This document shows, piece after piece, positions 36,766 through 45,627 of a stretch of 48,972 nt of DNA. Both the position numbers and the translations under genes were made by a program. The notes under the pieces were generated by a model, which was not told the DNA's origin, did not search any database, and saw only the letters and a list, made by a program, of their open reading frames with translations. Every line of letters begins with the position of its first letter. The first letter of the stretch is position 1. This DNA comes from Sphingomonadaceae bacterium (lineage in GTDB: Bacteria; Pseudomonadota; Alphaproteobacteria; Sphingomonadales; Sphingomonadaceae): NCBI GenBank assembly GCA_002863155.1, contig PKED01000133.1, positions 1-48,972 of the forward strand, read 5' to 3'.

Positions 36766-38424
36766 TCAGTTCGACCAATAGGCATATTCCTGGCCCTTGC
36801 GCCACGGCGTGTTGAGCGGCACGTCGATGCGGATCGGCGCTTCGACCAGCGCGGGCCACATCGGGCGCTTCTGCATGCGGTCGTGCGTGGCGATCAGGCG
36901 CCGCATCACCGCCACCCGATCGGGCGCGCTGGCGGCGAGATTGCGGTGTTCGGTCGGATCGGTGGCGAGGTTGTAGAGCCATTGCCGGTCCGGCTTACCG
37001 GCGATCTGGAGTTTCCAGTCGCCTGCGCGCACGGCCTTGTTCTCGCCCGATCGCCAGAACAGCAGCCCGTGCGGGGCGGCGTCGATCGTTTTGTCTGCAG
37101 GCCCCAGCAGGCTGACGCCATCGATCGTCCGATCGGCGGGCAGTGGTGCGCCGGCGGCGGCGGCGGCGGTTGCGAAGATGTCGAGATGGTGAGCGGGGCC
37201 GGCCAGTCTGGTCTCCGCCCTGATCCGCCCCGGCCAGCGCAGGAAAAACGGCACGCGCAAGCCGCCCTCGAAATAGGTCGCCTTGTAGCCGCGAAACGGC
37301 GCATTGCCGTCGGCGATGCCGGTATACCAGGCGGCGCCATTGTCGCTGGTGAAGATGACCAGTGTATTGTCGTCGATGCCTTGTTCCTTCAGCGTTTGCA
37401 TCACCCGGCCGATGCCACGGTCGAGCTGGCGGATCATGGCGCCGTAGACGCGCTGGGTGTGATCCCGGATCTGCGGCAGCGCGTCGTAATCGGCCTTGGT
37501 CGCTTGAAGCGGCGTGTGCGGCGCGTTGTAGGCGAGGTACATGAAGAATGGTCGATTGCGATTGGCCTTGATCGCCGCGACCGCATTGTCGGTCCAGTAA
37601 TCGGTCAGATGCCCCTTCGGCGCGAACCGCTGCCCGCCATTCCACTGCACGGCATAGGGCAGGTTGGGCCAAAGGAACCGGTCGATCGGATCCCAGGGCA
37701 GCTTGGCGTTGACGACGTTCGGGTCGTTCTGATCCATGTACATCCCGCCGCCGGCCAGAAAGCCGAGCGCTTCGTCGAATCCTTGTCCGTTGGGTTGAAG
37801 CGCGCGCGCTTCGCCGAGGTGCCACTTGCCGATCTGAATCGTATGATAGCCTCGGCTTTTGAGCAGTTCGGCGATGGTCATTTCGCTTTGCGGCATGCCC
37901 ATGTCGGCATAATCGATCAGCCCCTGCGTCCGCTCTTCGTGAAAGATCGGGCGGGGCCGCCCATCGGGCGCGGGCCCTTCGCTTGCCGAGACGGCGCGCG
38001 CAAAGACGGTTGGCACCGCCGTGAATTCGAAGCCGAAGCGTGTCGGATAGCGGCCGGTCATGATCGCCGCCCGCGACGGGCTGCACGTCGCATTGGCGGC
38101 ATAGCCGATGTCGAAGCTTGCCCCCTCATGGCCGATCGCATCGATATTGGGCGTCGGCACAGCACCTCCCGCCACGCCGCCCCCAAAGAAGCCGATGTCG
38201 TTATGCCCCAGATCGTCGGCCAGGATGACGATGATATTGGGTGGCCGCGCCCCTGCGGAAGGCGTCGATGGTCCCTTCGACCAGATGATCGGGTGGTTGG
38301 GCCGGATCGGATCGCGCCACCGGGCGATGATCCCGGGAATATGGTATTTATAGTGCTCGAACACCGCGTAGCCGACGCCCGCAAGCGCCGCCACCGTCCC
38401 CAGCCCGATCCAAAGCCGCCGCAT
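36766..38424 (-). CDS. membrane-anchored sulfatase (type I, formylglycine-dependent)
   Basis: A 552-residue arylsulfatase-family hydrolase. One N-terminal transmembrane segment (MRRLWIGLGTVAALAGVGYA) would anchor it with the catalytic part in the periplasm. The metal site begins at ADDLGHNDIGF (Asp70, Asp71), and the modification site is CSPSRAAIMTGR, with Cys114 as formylglycine precursor. GKWHLGE and PNPF-type later motifs fit. AAGGGGA seven bases upstream supports ATG 38,424. It should depend on one of the two FGE genes downstream. Substrate unknown. Confidence 0.93.
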   Translation of the reverse strand: MRRLWIGLGTVAALAGVGYAVFEHYKYHIPGIIARWRDPIRPNHPIIWSKGPSTPSAGARPPNIIVILADDLGHNDIGFFGGGVAGGAVPTPNIDAIGHEGASFDIGYAANATCSPSRAAIMTGRYPTRFGFEFTAVPTVFARAVSASEGPAPDGRPRPIFHEERTQGLIDYADMGMPQSEMTIAELLKSRGYHTIQIGKWHLGEARALQPNGQGFDEALGFLAGGGMYMDQNDPNVVNAKLPWDPIDRFLWPNLPYAVQWNGGQRFAPKGHLTDYWTDNAVAAIKANRNRPFFMYLAYNAPHTPLQATKADYDALPQIRDHTQRVYGAMIRQLDRGIGRVMQTLKEQGIDDNTLVIFTSDNGAAWYTGIADGNAPFRGYKATYFEGGLRVPFFLRWPGRIRAETRLAGPAHHLDIFATAAAAAGAPLPADRTIDGVSLLGPADKTIDAAPHGLLFWRSGENKAVRAGDWKLQIAGKPDRQWLYNLATDPTEHRNLAASAPDRVAVMRRLIATHDRMQKRPMWPALVEAPIRIDVPLNTPWRKGQEYAYWSN

Positions 38425-38500
38425 CGCCGGATCCCCTTCGGCGATCATCTTGCCAAATGGCACGGTAAACGCCAATAGTTTGTTCAGCGGAGTGATGATC

Positions 38501-38872
38501 ATGGGCAAAGCGATCGCGCGCGGTTTTCTTGTCGTCGTCGGCGTGCTGTCGCTGGTCAACTTCGCAGCCGTCTGGTTCGCGCTGGATCTGGTCGCTCAGC
38601 GGCTTGGGACGCCCGCGCGCGATGCGCTTGCCGAATCGACCCTGCGCGGCGACCTGGGGGCGCTGTTCGGCATGTTCGGCATTCTTGCGATCCTGGCCGC
38701 TATCCGCGACGATCGTCGGCTGTTGATCGCGCCGATGCTGCTGCCCGCGCTGGCGGTCGCGGGACGGCTGCTAACCTATGCGCAATCGCCCACGCCTGCC
38801 GCCGTGCCGCTGATGGCTGTCGAGGCATTGGTCCTGGGGGGCGTGCTGCTGGCGCGGACGCGCCTCGGCTAG
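38501..38872 (+). CDS. small integral membrane protein (DUF4345-like)
   Basis: A 123-residue protein with four predicted helices: ARGFLVVVGVLSLVNFAAVW, GALFGMFGILAILAAI, RRLLIAPMLLPALAVAGRLL and a C-terminal VEALVLGGVLLA. Helix count and size resemble DUF4345/DUF4149-type proteins, but I am not sure of the family. GGAG precedes the ATG. It is divergent from the sulfatase, and its TAG stop overlaps the convergent DUF2855 stop. Confidence 0.75.
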   Translation: MGKAIARGFLVVVGVLSLVNFAAVWFALDLVAQRLGTPARDALAESTLRGDLGALFGMFGILAILAAIRDDRRLLIAPMLLPALAVAGRLLTYAQSPTPAAVPLMAVEALVLGGVLLARTRLG

Positions 38873-39942
38873 AAGGACAGGATCACGCCGCGATCAGGCG
38901 GCGTCGACCCGGCCACCATATCGGCATAGGCGGCGGCGATCGCGTCCGCGCCTTGCGATGCGGTCACCGTCATGCGGGCGGCTAGGACGGCGCAGGCGGC
39001 GATGTTCGCCTCGACCGCGCGGCGCATCAAGACTCCCGCGCCCCAGTCCGCATCGCGCTTGGCGATCTGCGACGGGGCGAAGAAGAAGGCCGGCCGCGCG
39101 CCGGGCAGATCCCTGGGTGCGCGATCGGCGCCCCAATGCGTCGCACCGACGCCGATACTGGCTTTCAACTGCTCGCCGAAATGGTGATGGACGGCGGCCA
39201 CGATCGTTCCGTCGCCCGACATGTCGACGAATACGCTCCGGCGCGCGCGGTCGAGCGTGTCGATCGAACCATAGTCGATCACTCGGTCGTAAAGCCCGAG
39301 CCCCTCGACAAAGCCGATGTTGCGCGCCGATGTCAGCCCGATCACCTGCTGCGCGCCGCGCTGACGCAGGTAGAAGGCGAGGCCGAATGCGGTCTTCGAC
39401 GATGCACTGCCGATGATGACCTGGTCCGCGCCGAAGCCGCCATTGTCAGCGATGTAATCGTCGATGACATAAGATGTCGTCAGCAACGGAAACATCAGGC
39501 TGCGTAGATCGGCGATGTCGGCGAGCGGGGCAGGATCGTCATTCGCCCGCGCGTACATATTGTAGACATAGGGCAGCTCGCGGCGGTGTGCGATGCCGTC
39601 GGTGATGCCGTTCGCGCTCACTTTCGACGGCGCCATCACCAGATCGGACGCCATCGGGAAAAAGCCCCAGTAACAGTCTCCAATGCCCACACCATCGACC
39701 CGGCTTTCGGTCACTTCGCCAAAGCCCCATACCGGCACGCAGCCCCAGCCGTCGTCATGATCGGGGAAGAACCGCCAGTAACCGATCGCCTCGCCCGAAA
39801 GGGCGTAGCTGATATTGTTGGCGGTGAGCGCGAAGCGGCGGGTCGCCACGCGGATCTGGCCGTCGTCGAGGGGCGCTTCATCACGTTGCACGATCTTCGC
39901 CTCGTCGATGCGGGCGCGATTGACGATTAGCTTGGTGGTCAT
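38869..39942 (-). CDS. DUF2855-family protein
   Basis: A 357-residue soluble protein. It opens TKLIVNRARIDEAKIVQRDE and contains RFALTANNISYALSGEAIGY, VPVWGFGEVTESRV, and a nucleotide-binding-like stretch QVIIGSASSKTAFGLAFYL, followed by TSARNIGFVEGLGLYDRVID. The layout resembles a medium-chain dehydrogenase/quinone oxidoreductase without its zinc ligands; the family function is unknown. The ATG at 39,942 fits the family start. It follows the FGE gene on the same strand after 83 bases, so an operon is likely. Confidence 0.85.
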   Translation of the reverse strand: MTTKLIVNRARIDEAKIVQRDEAPLDDGQIRVATRRFALTANNISYALSGEAIGYWRFFPDHDDGWGCVPVWGFGEVTESRVDGVGIGDCYWGFFPMASDLVMAPSKVSANGITDGIAHRRELPYVYNMYARANDDPAPLADIADLRSLMFPLLTTSYVIDDYIADNGGFGADQVIIGSASSKTAFGLAFYLRQRGAQQVIGLTSARNIGFVEGLGLYDRVIDYGSIDTLDRARRSVFVDMSGDGTIVAAVHHHFGEQLKASIGVGATHWGADRAPRDLPGARPAFFFAPSQIAKRDADWGAGVLMRRAVEANIAACAVLAARMTVTASQGADAIAAAYADMVAGSTPPDRGVILSF

Positions 39943-40025
39943 GTCGGCACAGCTCCCCGCGCAATTCTCGGCGACCGGCTTTAGCGTGGCGGCGCGCCTG
40001 CGGCCATCATCTTCGGGTGAAGGAC

Positions 40026-40820
40026 TCAGCCGGCATCGGCGGCCAGACGGAACCCGATATGGGCGCTGGTGAAATCGGGTGCGACGGCGATCCGCGCCGC
40101 CGGGCGATAGCGCTGGCAATATTCGGCAGCGCACAGGAACGAACCGCCCTTCAAAATGGCCAGCGTATCGGCGCCGGGCGCCGGTGCGCAGCATCCGCCG
40201 GGCGGCAGCGCCGCGCTGGTCGTCGTCCATTCCCAGACATTGCCGATCATGTCGTCGAGGCCGTAGCCATTGGCCGGGTAGGTGCCGACCGCACTTGTTC
40301 CCGGGGCGCCACGCGCGTGCCACCAGGGAAAGCTGCCTTCCCAGATATTGGCTTGCAGCATATCGCCCGGCATCGGATCGTCACCCCAGGCATAATCGGT
40401 ATCGACCAGCCCGCCGCGCGCCGCGACTTCCCATTCCGCTTCCGACGGCAGCCGCGCGCCCGCCCATTCGGCAAAGACCTCGGCATCGGCCTGCGCGACA
40501 TGGGTGACGGGATGGTCGGGCGGGCCGTCGCGCCAGCTTGCGTCCGCAGCAAAGCGCCACCAATGCCGCGGATCGCCAAGGTCGACCGGCCCGTTGGTCA
40601 TGACGAAGATGCTCGATCCGCCGGCGCGCTCGGCGGCGGTGACGTGACCGGTCGCAGCGACGAAAGCGGCAAAGGCTTTGCGTGTCACCGGCGATGCGGC
40701 GATCCGGAACGCCGGAAGCGCGACCTGCCGTGCCGGGCGCTCCTCGGGATAATGCCGGTCCGACCCCAGCTGCCAGCGACCGGCGGCAATGGTCACGTCC
40801 GGGCGCCACACGTCAGCCAA
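40026..40820 (-). CDS. formylglycine-generating enzyme (SUMF1 family), predicted cytosolic
   Basis: A 264-residue protein of the aerobic sulfatase-activating family, which turns the Cys of CxPxR into formylglycine using copper and O2. Diagnostic segments are RLPSEAEWEVAARGG, MIGNVWEWT and GGSFLCAAEYCQRYRPAAR, where Cys230 and Cys235 match the copper-binding Cys pair (C272/C277) of the Streptomyces enzyme. No signal peptide. The start is probably TTG 40,820 with AAGGGG eight bases upstream. A 14-codon open frame with its own AAGGAG site ends across this start. Confidence 0.9.
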   Translation of the reverse strand: MADVWRPDVTIAAGRWQLGSDRHYPEERPARQVALPAFRIAASPVTRKAFAAFVAATGHVTAAERAGGSSIFVMTNGPVDLGDPRHWWRFAADASWRDGPPDHPVTHVAQADAEVFAEWAGARLPSEAEWEVAARGGLVDTDYAWGDDPMPGDMLQANIWEGSFPWWHARGAPGTSAVGTYPANGYGLDDMIGNVWEWTTTSAALPPGGCCAPAPGADTLAILKGGSFLCAAEYCQRYRPAARIAVAPDFTSAHIGFRLAADAG

Positions 40821-40857
40821 CCAGCGCCCCTTTCACTTGAGCAAACGGCGCGGTCAT
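40813..40857 (-). other. possible short leader reading frame before the FGE gene
   Basis: A 14-residue frame, MTAPFAQVKGALVG, begins at ATG 40,857 with a strong AAGGAG site and ends with a TGA that overlaps the first codons of the FGE gene in another frame. It could couple translation into the TTG-started FGE, or mark an older start lost to a frameshift. Composition is not informative at this length. Confidence 0.3.
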
Positions 40858-40934
40858 GCATCCACTCCTTGACTCGGTGCGGCTTCACGCTGTTACTGGC
40901 ACCCAGAATGCCGATACATTGCGGGGGGAGCAAG

Positions 40935-41243
40935 ATGGCGGACCTGAACGAGGTGGCGCAGATCATGGCAGCGAACAATGCTTTCCTGCCCGGCAAGCGG
41001 ATCAAGTTCGATTTCGGGGAGGACGGCGCAATCCTGCTCGATGGCGTGGCGGCGGCAGTGACGACCAGCGATGGCGATGCCGACACGATGATCAGGATGA
41101 GTTTCGACAATTTCAAGAAAATGGCGAAGGGCGAACTCAACGCCGCGACCGCGTTCATGATGGGCAAGATCAAGATTTCAGGCGACATGGCGCTGGCGAT
41201 GCAGCTCCAGTCGGTGACGTCGAAGATCAAGCTCGGTGGCTGA
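40935..41243 (+). CDS. SCP2 sterol-carrier-domain protein
   Basis: A 102-residue stand-alone SCP2 domain: IKFDFGEDGAILLDG, then DTMIRMSFDNFKKMAKGELN and the family ending AFMMGKIKISGDMALAMQL. SCP2 proteins bind sterols, fatty acyl or other hydrophobic ligands. GGGGGGAG before the ATG is a strong ribosome site. Its last eight bases overlap the start of the Tat-exported sulfatase, so the two are coupled; this ties a hydrophobic-ligand carrier to a sulfatase. Confidence 0.93.
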   Translation: MADLNEVAQIMAANNAFLPGKRIKFDFGEDGAILLDGVAAAVTTSDGDADTMIRMSFDNFKKMAKGELNAATAFMMGKIKISGDMALAMQLQSVTSKIKLGG

Positions 41244-43629
41244 CACGCCGAAAAAGGGCATTGATCGCCGCTCGCTGCTGATCGGCGGCGCAGCGGGCGC
41301 GGTCGGCGCGGGCGCGGTCGCGGCGGGTGGCGTCTATGTGAAGGGGCAATTGACGCCCTTCATCCCGCCAGCCCCCGTGGCCGAGGGCACTCCGCCGCAG
41401 ATCGCCGAATCCTATGCCGCTTCCCGCCCGAGCGGCGATAAGCCCATGCAGGCGCCCGTTGGCGCGCCCAATATCCTGGTCATCATTCTCGATGATGTCG
41501 GCTTTGCCGATCTCGGCTGTTACGGCAGCGAGATTCCGACCCCGGCAGTCGATGCCCTTGCGAGCCATGGCCTGCGCTACGCCAATTTCCGTACGACCGC
41601 GATGTGCTCACCCACGCGCGCGGCGTTTCTGACCGGGCTCAACCATCACAACGCCGGGATGGGCTGGCTCGCCGATATCGACAGCGGCTTTCCGGGCTAT
41701 CGCGGCGACCTGACCCGCGATGCGGCGACCTTGCCCGAAGTGCTGCGCGACGCGGGCTATGGCACCTATCTGATCGGCAAATGGCACGTGAACCAGGCCG
41801 CCTCGAATGGGCCGACGGGGCCGTTCCACAACTGGCCGACGCAACGCGGCTTCGACCATGCCTATTGGTTTCAGGGGCATTCGACCGATTACTGGCGGCC
41901 GGGGGCGCTGTTCGAGGGGACGACGCTGGTCGATATTTCCGCGCGCGCCGATGCCGACCGCTATTACGCCACTGACGATTTCGCCGATCAGGCAGTGCGC
42001 TACATCAACACCCACCGCGCGGTGACCCCCGACAAGCCGTTTTTCGTCCAGCTCGCCTTTTCGGGCGCGCATTCGCCGCTTCATGCAAAGCCGGACGACC
42101 GCGATGCCTTCAAGGGGCAATATGACCGGGGCTGGGACGTGGTGCGGCGCGAGCGGCTCGCACGCCAGCAAGCGATGGGGCTGGTCGCGCCGACGACGAA
42201 GCTGCCGCCGCTGTCGAAGGGCGCTGAACCCTGGAACCGGCTCACCCCCGAGCAGCGCCAGGTCTATGCACGTTACATGGAGGTCTATGCCGGCGTGATC
42301 GCCGGGCTCGACCGCGCGATCGGACGCGTGACGGCGGCACTGGCCGAAGCGGGCATCGCCGACGACACGTTGATCCTGCTCTTCTCGGACAATGGCGGCA
42401 GTCCGGAAGGCACACCCACCGGCACGCCCAACATCTTTGCCGCCGCGCTTGGCCGGCCGATCCCGCTCGCCGATGCCGCCAGACTCGGCCCGGTAATGGG
42501 CGAGAAAGAAACCTTTCCCCATTATCCGATGGGCTGGGCAAACGCGTCGAACACGCCGTTCCGGCTGTACAAGCAGTACACCAGCCTGGGCGGCGTCGCC
42601 GATCCGCTGATCGTCAGCTGGCCGAGGGGCATCGCGGCGAAAGGCGAAATCCGCCGCCAGTTCGTCCACGTCATCGACATCTTCCCGACGCTGCTGGAAG
42701 TGGCGAAACTGAGGCGCCCCGACCTCTATCAAGGGCGCCGCCAGAAGCCGGTCGACGGGGCGAGCTTCGCTGCGACCTTCGCCAGCCCGCAGGCGCCGAC
42801 CCGGCGCGAGCAATATTATGAGCTCGGCGGCTACCGCGCCTATGAGGACGGCAAATGGCGGCTGGTAACGATCCATGAGCGCGGCGGCGATTTCGCGGCC
42901 GATCATTGGGCGCTCTATGACCTGTCGACCGACCCGAACGAGTTGGTCGATCTGGCCGACAAGCATCCCGACATCGCCTCCGCAATGAAGGCCAAATGGG
43001 ACGCGGCGGCGCGGGCGAACAATGTCTATCCGCTCGACGACCGCAACCTCATCATCAAGATGAGCCAGCAGCGCACCAAGGAAATCCGCCCGCTATGGGA
43101 GTTCCGCCCGCCCGTTCCCTATCTGCCGGTCGAGGCATCGCCGCTGGTGTGCGGGCTCGACCATAGTTTCGAGATCGTCATCGATCGCCCCGCAGAAGTG
43201 CGCGACGGTGTGCTCGTCGCGCATGGTTCGGCGCCGGCTGGTTATGTCATTTACCTGAAGGACGGCGCGTTGTTTTACGAATCGAGCCTGATTCCCTGGT
43301 CCGAACGCATTGCGGGCGGGCCGGTCCCGGTGGGCCGATCGACGATCCGGTACCAGCAGAAGATGACGATACGTCCTTTCGAGGGCGAGGGCGCGCTGTT
43401 CGTCAATGGCGAGGCGCGCGGGCGGCACGTGTTCGACCGGATCATCGCGTCGCCCAGCTATGACGGGCTGTCGATCGGGCGCGATTTCGGGGCACCGGTT
43501 TCTACCGCTTATGCCGGGCAGAATCCGTTCGCGGGCACGATCGAGCGCGTGACGATCAAGGTCGATCCGCGCGCGCCGACCTTCCAGGAAATGCGCCGCT
43601 TCATTCAGGCAATGCAGATCCGCGCCTGA
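41236..43629 (+). CDS. Tat-exported arylsulfatase
   Basis: A 797-residue sulfatase from a GTG start inside the SCP2 gene. Residues 10-32 form a twin-arginine signal (DRRSLLIGGAAGAVGAGAVA). Metal ligands start at ILDDVGFADLGC (Asp86, Asp87), and the modification motif is CSPTRAAFLTG (Cys124). GKWHVNQAAS and LFSDNGGSPEG follow. The length and the C-terminal lectin-like tail (about 630-797) place it with large arylsulfatases. Tat export means it folds, and probably gets its formylglycine, in the cytosol. The last 29 bases overlap the end of the convergent FGE lipoprotein gene. Confidence 0.94.
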   Translation: MADTPKKGIDRRSLLIGGAAGAVGAGAVAAGGVYVKGQLTPFIPPAPVAEGTPPQIAESYAASRPSGDKPMQAPVGAPNILVIILDDVGFADLGCYGSEIPTPAVDALASHGLRYANFRTTAMCSPTRAAFLTGLNHHNAGMGWLADIDSGFPGYRGDLTRDAATLPEVLRDAGYGTYLIGKWHVNQAASNGPTGPFHNWPTQRGFDHAYWFQGHSTDYWRPGALFEGTTLVDISARADADRYYATDDFADQAVRYINTHRAVTPDKPFFVQLAFSGAHSPLHAKPDDRDAFKGQYDRGWDVVRRERLARQQAMGLVAPTTKLPPLSKGAEPWNRLTPEQRQVYARYMEVYAGVIAGLDRAIGRVTAALAEAGIADDTLILLFSDNGGSPEGTPTGTPNIFAAALGRPIPLADAARLGPVMGEKETFPHYPMGWANASNTPFRLYKQYTSLGGVADPLIVSWPRGIAAKGEIRRQFVHVIDIFPTLLEVAKLRRPDLYQGRRQKPVDGASFAATFASPQAPTRREQYYELGGYRAYEDGKWRLVTIHERGGDFAADHWALYDLSTDPNELVDLADKHPDIASAMKAKWDAAARANNVYPLDDRNLIIKMSQQRTKEIRPLWEFRPPVPYLPVEASPLVCGLDHSFEIVIDRPAEVRDGVLVAHGSAPAGYVIYLKDGALFYESSLIPWSERIAGGPVPVGRSTIRYQQKMTIRPFEGEGALFVNGEARGRHVFDRIIASPSYDGLSIGRDFGAPVSTAYAGQNPFAGTIERVTIKVDPRAPTFQEMRRFIQAMQIRA

Positions 43630-44551
43630 CCGTGCGAAAGCCGATATGCGAGGCGCCGGTATCGGGTGGGCCTTCCTCGCGCGCGGCGGGGCGATAGCGG
43701 TAGCAGTAATTGTCGGCGCACAGATACGACCCGCCCTTGATGACATGGCCGCCGCCGCCCATCGTGCCACTCGTCCATTCCCAGACATTGCCCGCCATGT
43801 CGTAGAGTCCGAAGCCGTTCGGCGCGAAGCAGGCGACCGGCGCGACCTTCGCCTTGTAGCCGTCGCCGCCGGTATCGGCGACCGGGAAGGGGCCCTGCCA
43901 CACATTGGCGCGGGCAGGACCGCTGCCGTCGCCGCCCGGGCGCTGATCGCCCCAGCTATATTGCGCGGCGACCAGCCCGCCGCGCGCGGCAGCTTCCCAT
44001 TCGGCCTCGCTCGGCAGGTCGCGGCCTCTCCAGCGGGCATAGGCAAGCGCGTCGGCATGGCCGATATGGACGACGGGTTCGTGCGCGTGCCCGGTGATGT
44101 CGCTGTCCGGTCCTTGCGGATGTCGCCAATCGGCGCCCGGAATGATCTTCCACCAGCTTGCCGGACCGGTCGGGCGCTCGCCCGATTTCAGCGGCACGAA
44201 CACCAGTGACGACGGCACCAGGCTGTCGCGCGCGATGCCGGGGTAGAGCGCCGGGTCGGGCGCGCGCTCGGCAAGCGTGCGATAGCCGGTCGCGGCGACG
44301 AAGGCGGCGAAGTCGGCATTGGTTACTTCGGTCTGGTCGATCCAGAAGCCTTGGAGGTCGACCGGGTGCGGCGGCCCCTCTTCGGGCCGCTCGGGCCGCG
44401 CGCCGATGAGATAGCGGCCGGGCGGTATCCAGCGCATGCCGGCCTCGGTGCCGGGTTCAGCAGCCAGGCGGGCAGGGGGCTTGCACATCCGCTCGGGCGC
44501 CGCCGTCGAGCAGCCCGAAAGCAGCGCGAGCGCGGCGAGCCACTGCTTCAC
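43601..44551 (-). CDS. formylglycine-generating enzyme-like lipoprotein (SUMF1 family)
   Basis: A 316-residue second SUMF1 protein, with a lipoprotein signal: LLSGC lipobox, Cys14. The catalytic domain is complete, with RDLPSEAEWEAAARGG, NVWEWTSGTM and GGSYLCADNYCYRYRPAAR (Cys278 and Cys283, same spacing as the copper pair). A lipid-anchored FGE in the periplasm would act on sulfatases after or during export, in contrast to the cytosolic copy. Its GTG start overlaps the stop of the metallo-hydrolase gene (GTGA). It is the last gene of a three-gene operon. Confidence 0.9.
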   Translation of the reverse strand: MKQWLAALALLSGCSTAAPERMCKPPARLAAEPGTEAGMRWIPPGRYLIGARPERPEEGPPHPVDLQGFWIDQTEVTNADFAAFVAATGYRTLAERAPDPALYPGIARDSLVPSSLVFVPLKSGERPTGPASWWKIIPGADWRHPQGPDSDITGHAHEPVVHIGHADALAYARWRGRDLPSEAEWEAAARGGLVAAQYSWGDQRPGGDGSGPARANVWQGPFPVADTGGDGYKAKVAPVACFAPNGFGLYDMAGNVWEWTSGTMGGGGHVIKGGSYLCADNYCYRYRPAAREEGPPDTGASHIGFRTVRRGSALPE

Positions 44552-45627
44552 CAGCGTTTCACGGCCTCGATCCGGTCGCTTCCCGCCGGCAGCAGGATTT
44601 CGTCGCCGTCATGGCCGACGATCACCCGTCCCTTGAAGCGCGTCCGTGCGTCACCGACAAACGGCACCTCAAGGATCGAATAGGGCAGAGGCGGCACGAT
44701 GTGCGCCAGCATCAGCATCTTCACGCCCGCGCGTTCGGCAGTGTCGGCGGCCTGTTCGGGCGTCGCGTGATAGCTTTTGATGTCGTTGAAAATCTGCGCG
44801 ACATTGGCGCGCCCCGCGCGGATGGCGGCATCGTGCTGCATCGCCACCATCCGCGTGCTGAGCGCTTCATGGACGAGAACATCGGCGCCCTTCGCCGCCC
44901 GCTCGACCGACGTCGTTGCCGCGGTGTCGCCGGTGATCACGACGCGGCGCCCCTTATAGGCAAAGACATAGCCATAGGCGGGCGCGACCGGGCGGTGATC
45001 GACCGCAAAGGCGAAGACCTGGAGCCCGTTCGCCGCATAGATCATCCGTGGCTTGCCATTGCGGGCGGCCTCGGCTGGATGCGGTTCGAGCCCGAAGCCG
45101 CCCGGCGGCACGATCTTTGGCCCATGATGCGCGATGCGATAGCCGCGGTCGAGCGCATAGGCCTGGTTGAACCCCGCGGTCACCGCCTCGACCTCCGGTG
45201 GGCCGTAGACGGGAAGCGGCGTGGCAGCAGCACTTGTCGCCCAGCGCTGAAGCATCAGCGCGCCGAGCGAGTCGATATGGTCCGAATGGAAATGCGTCAG
45301 GAACACTGCCTCGACGCGCCCCGCGCCATAGCCGATGCGCGACAGGTTGCGCACCCCGCCTTCGCCGACATCGACGACGAAGACATGGCGACCGGCGGTG
45401 ACCACGGTGCAGGGTCCGGCACGATCGGGCGACGGCATCGGCGAGCCCGATCCGCACAACCCGGCGCTCAGGCCGTCGGGGCGGTCCTTGAACGGATCGG
45501 CGGTGAGAGCCGCGTCCATCCCGCGCTCGAAAAGCGCGATGGCGATGCGTTCACGGAACAGCCACGCGCCGGCCGCGATGACGCCGGCGACGAGCGCGAG
45601 CCACGCCAATGCCTTGATGATCCTCAT
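44548..45627 (-). CDS. membrane-anchored metallo-beta-lactamase-fold hydrolase
   Basis: A 359-residue protein with an N-terminal helix (IKALAWLALVAGVIAAGAWL) and a metallo-beta-lactamase domain. The zinc motif is HFHSDH (His112, His114, Asp116, His117), with VFLTHFHSDHIDSLGA upstream; VITGDTAATTSVERAA and LMLAHIVPP supply later ligands. It belongs to the RNase Z/arylsulfatase-type group of this fold, and the group includes arylsulfatases of unrelated chemistry, so an ester or sulfate-ester substrate is possible. Both ends overlap neighbours (ATGA, GTGA). Confidence 0.9.
   Translation of the reverse strand: MRIIKALAWLALVAGVIAAGAWLFRERIAIALFERGMDAALTADPFKDRPDGLSAGLCGSGSPMPSPDRAGPCTVVTAGRHVFVVDVGEGGVRNLSRIGYGAGRVEAVFLTHFHSDHIDSLGALMLQRWATSAAATPLPVYGPPEVEAVTAGFNQAYALDRGYRIAHHGPKIVPPGGFGLEPHPAEAARNGKPRMIYAANGLQVFAFAVDHRPVAPAYGYVFAYKGRRVVITGDTAATTSVERAAKGADVLVHEALSTRMVAMQHDAAIRAGRANVAQIFNDIKSYHATPEQAADTAERAGVKMLMLAHIVPPLPYSILEVPFVGDARTRFKGRVIVGHDGDEILLPAGSDRIEAVKRW

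Noticed and set aside
36883-38478. 531-codon plus-strand open frame opposite the first sulfatase
   Set aside because: Shadow frame in high-GC DNA; the minus strand has a sulfatase signature and signal anchor.
41608-42966. 452-codon minus-strand open frame opposite the Tat sulfatase
   Set aside because: Shadow frame; no family resemblance, and it lies inside the clearly coding sulfatase.
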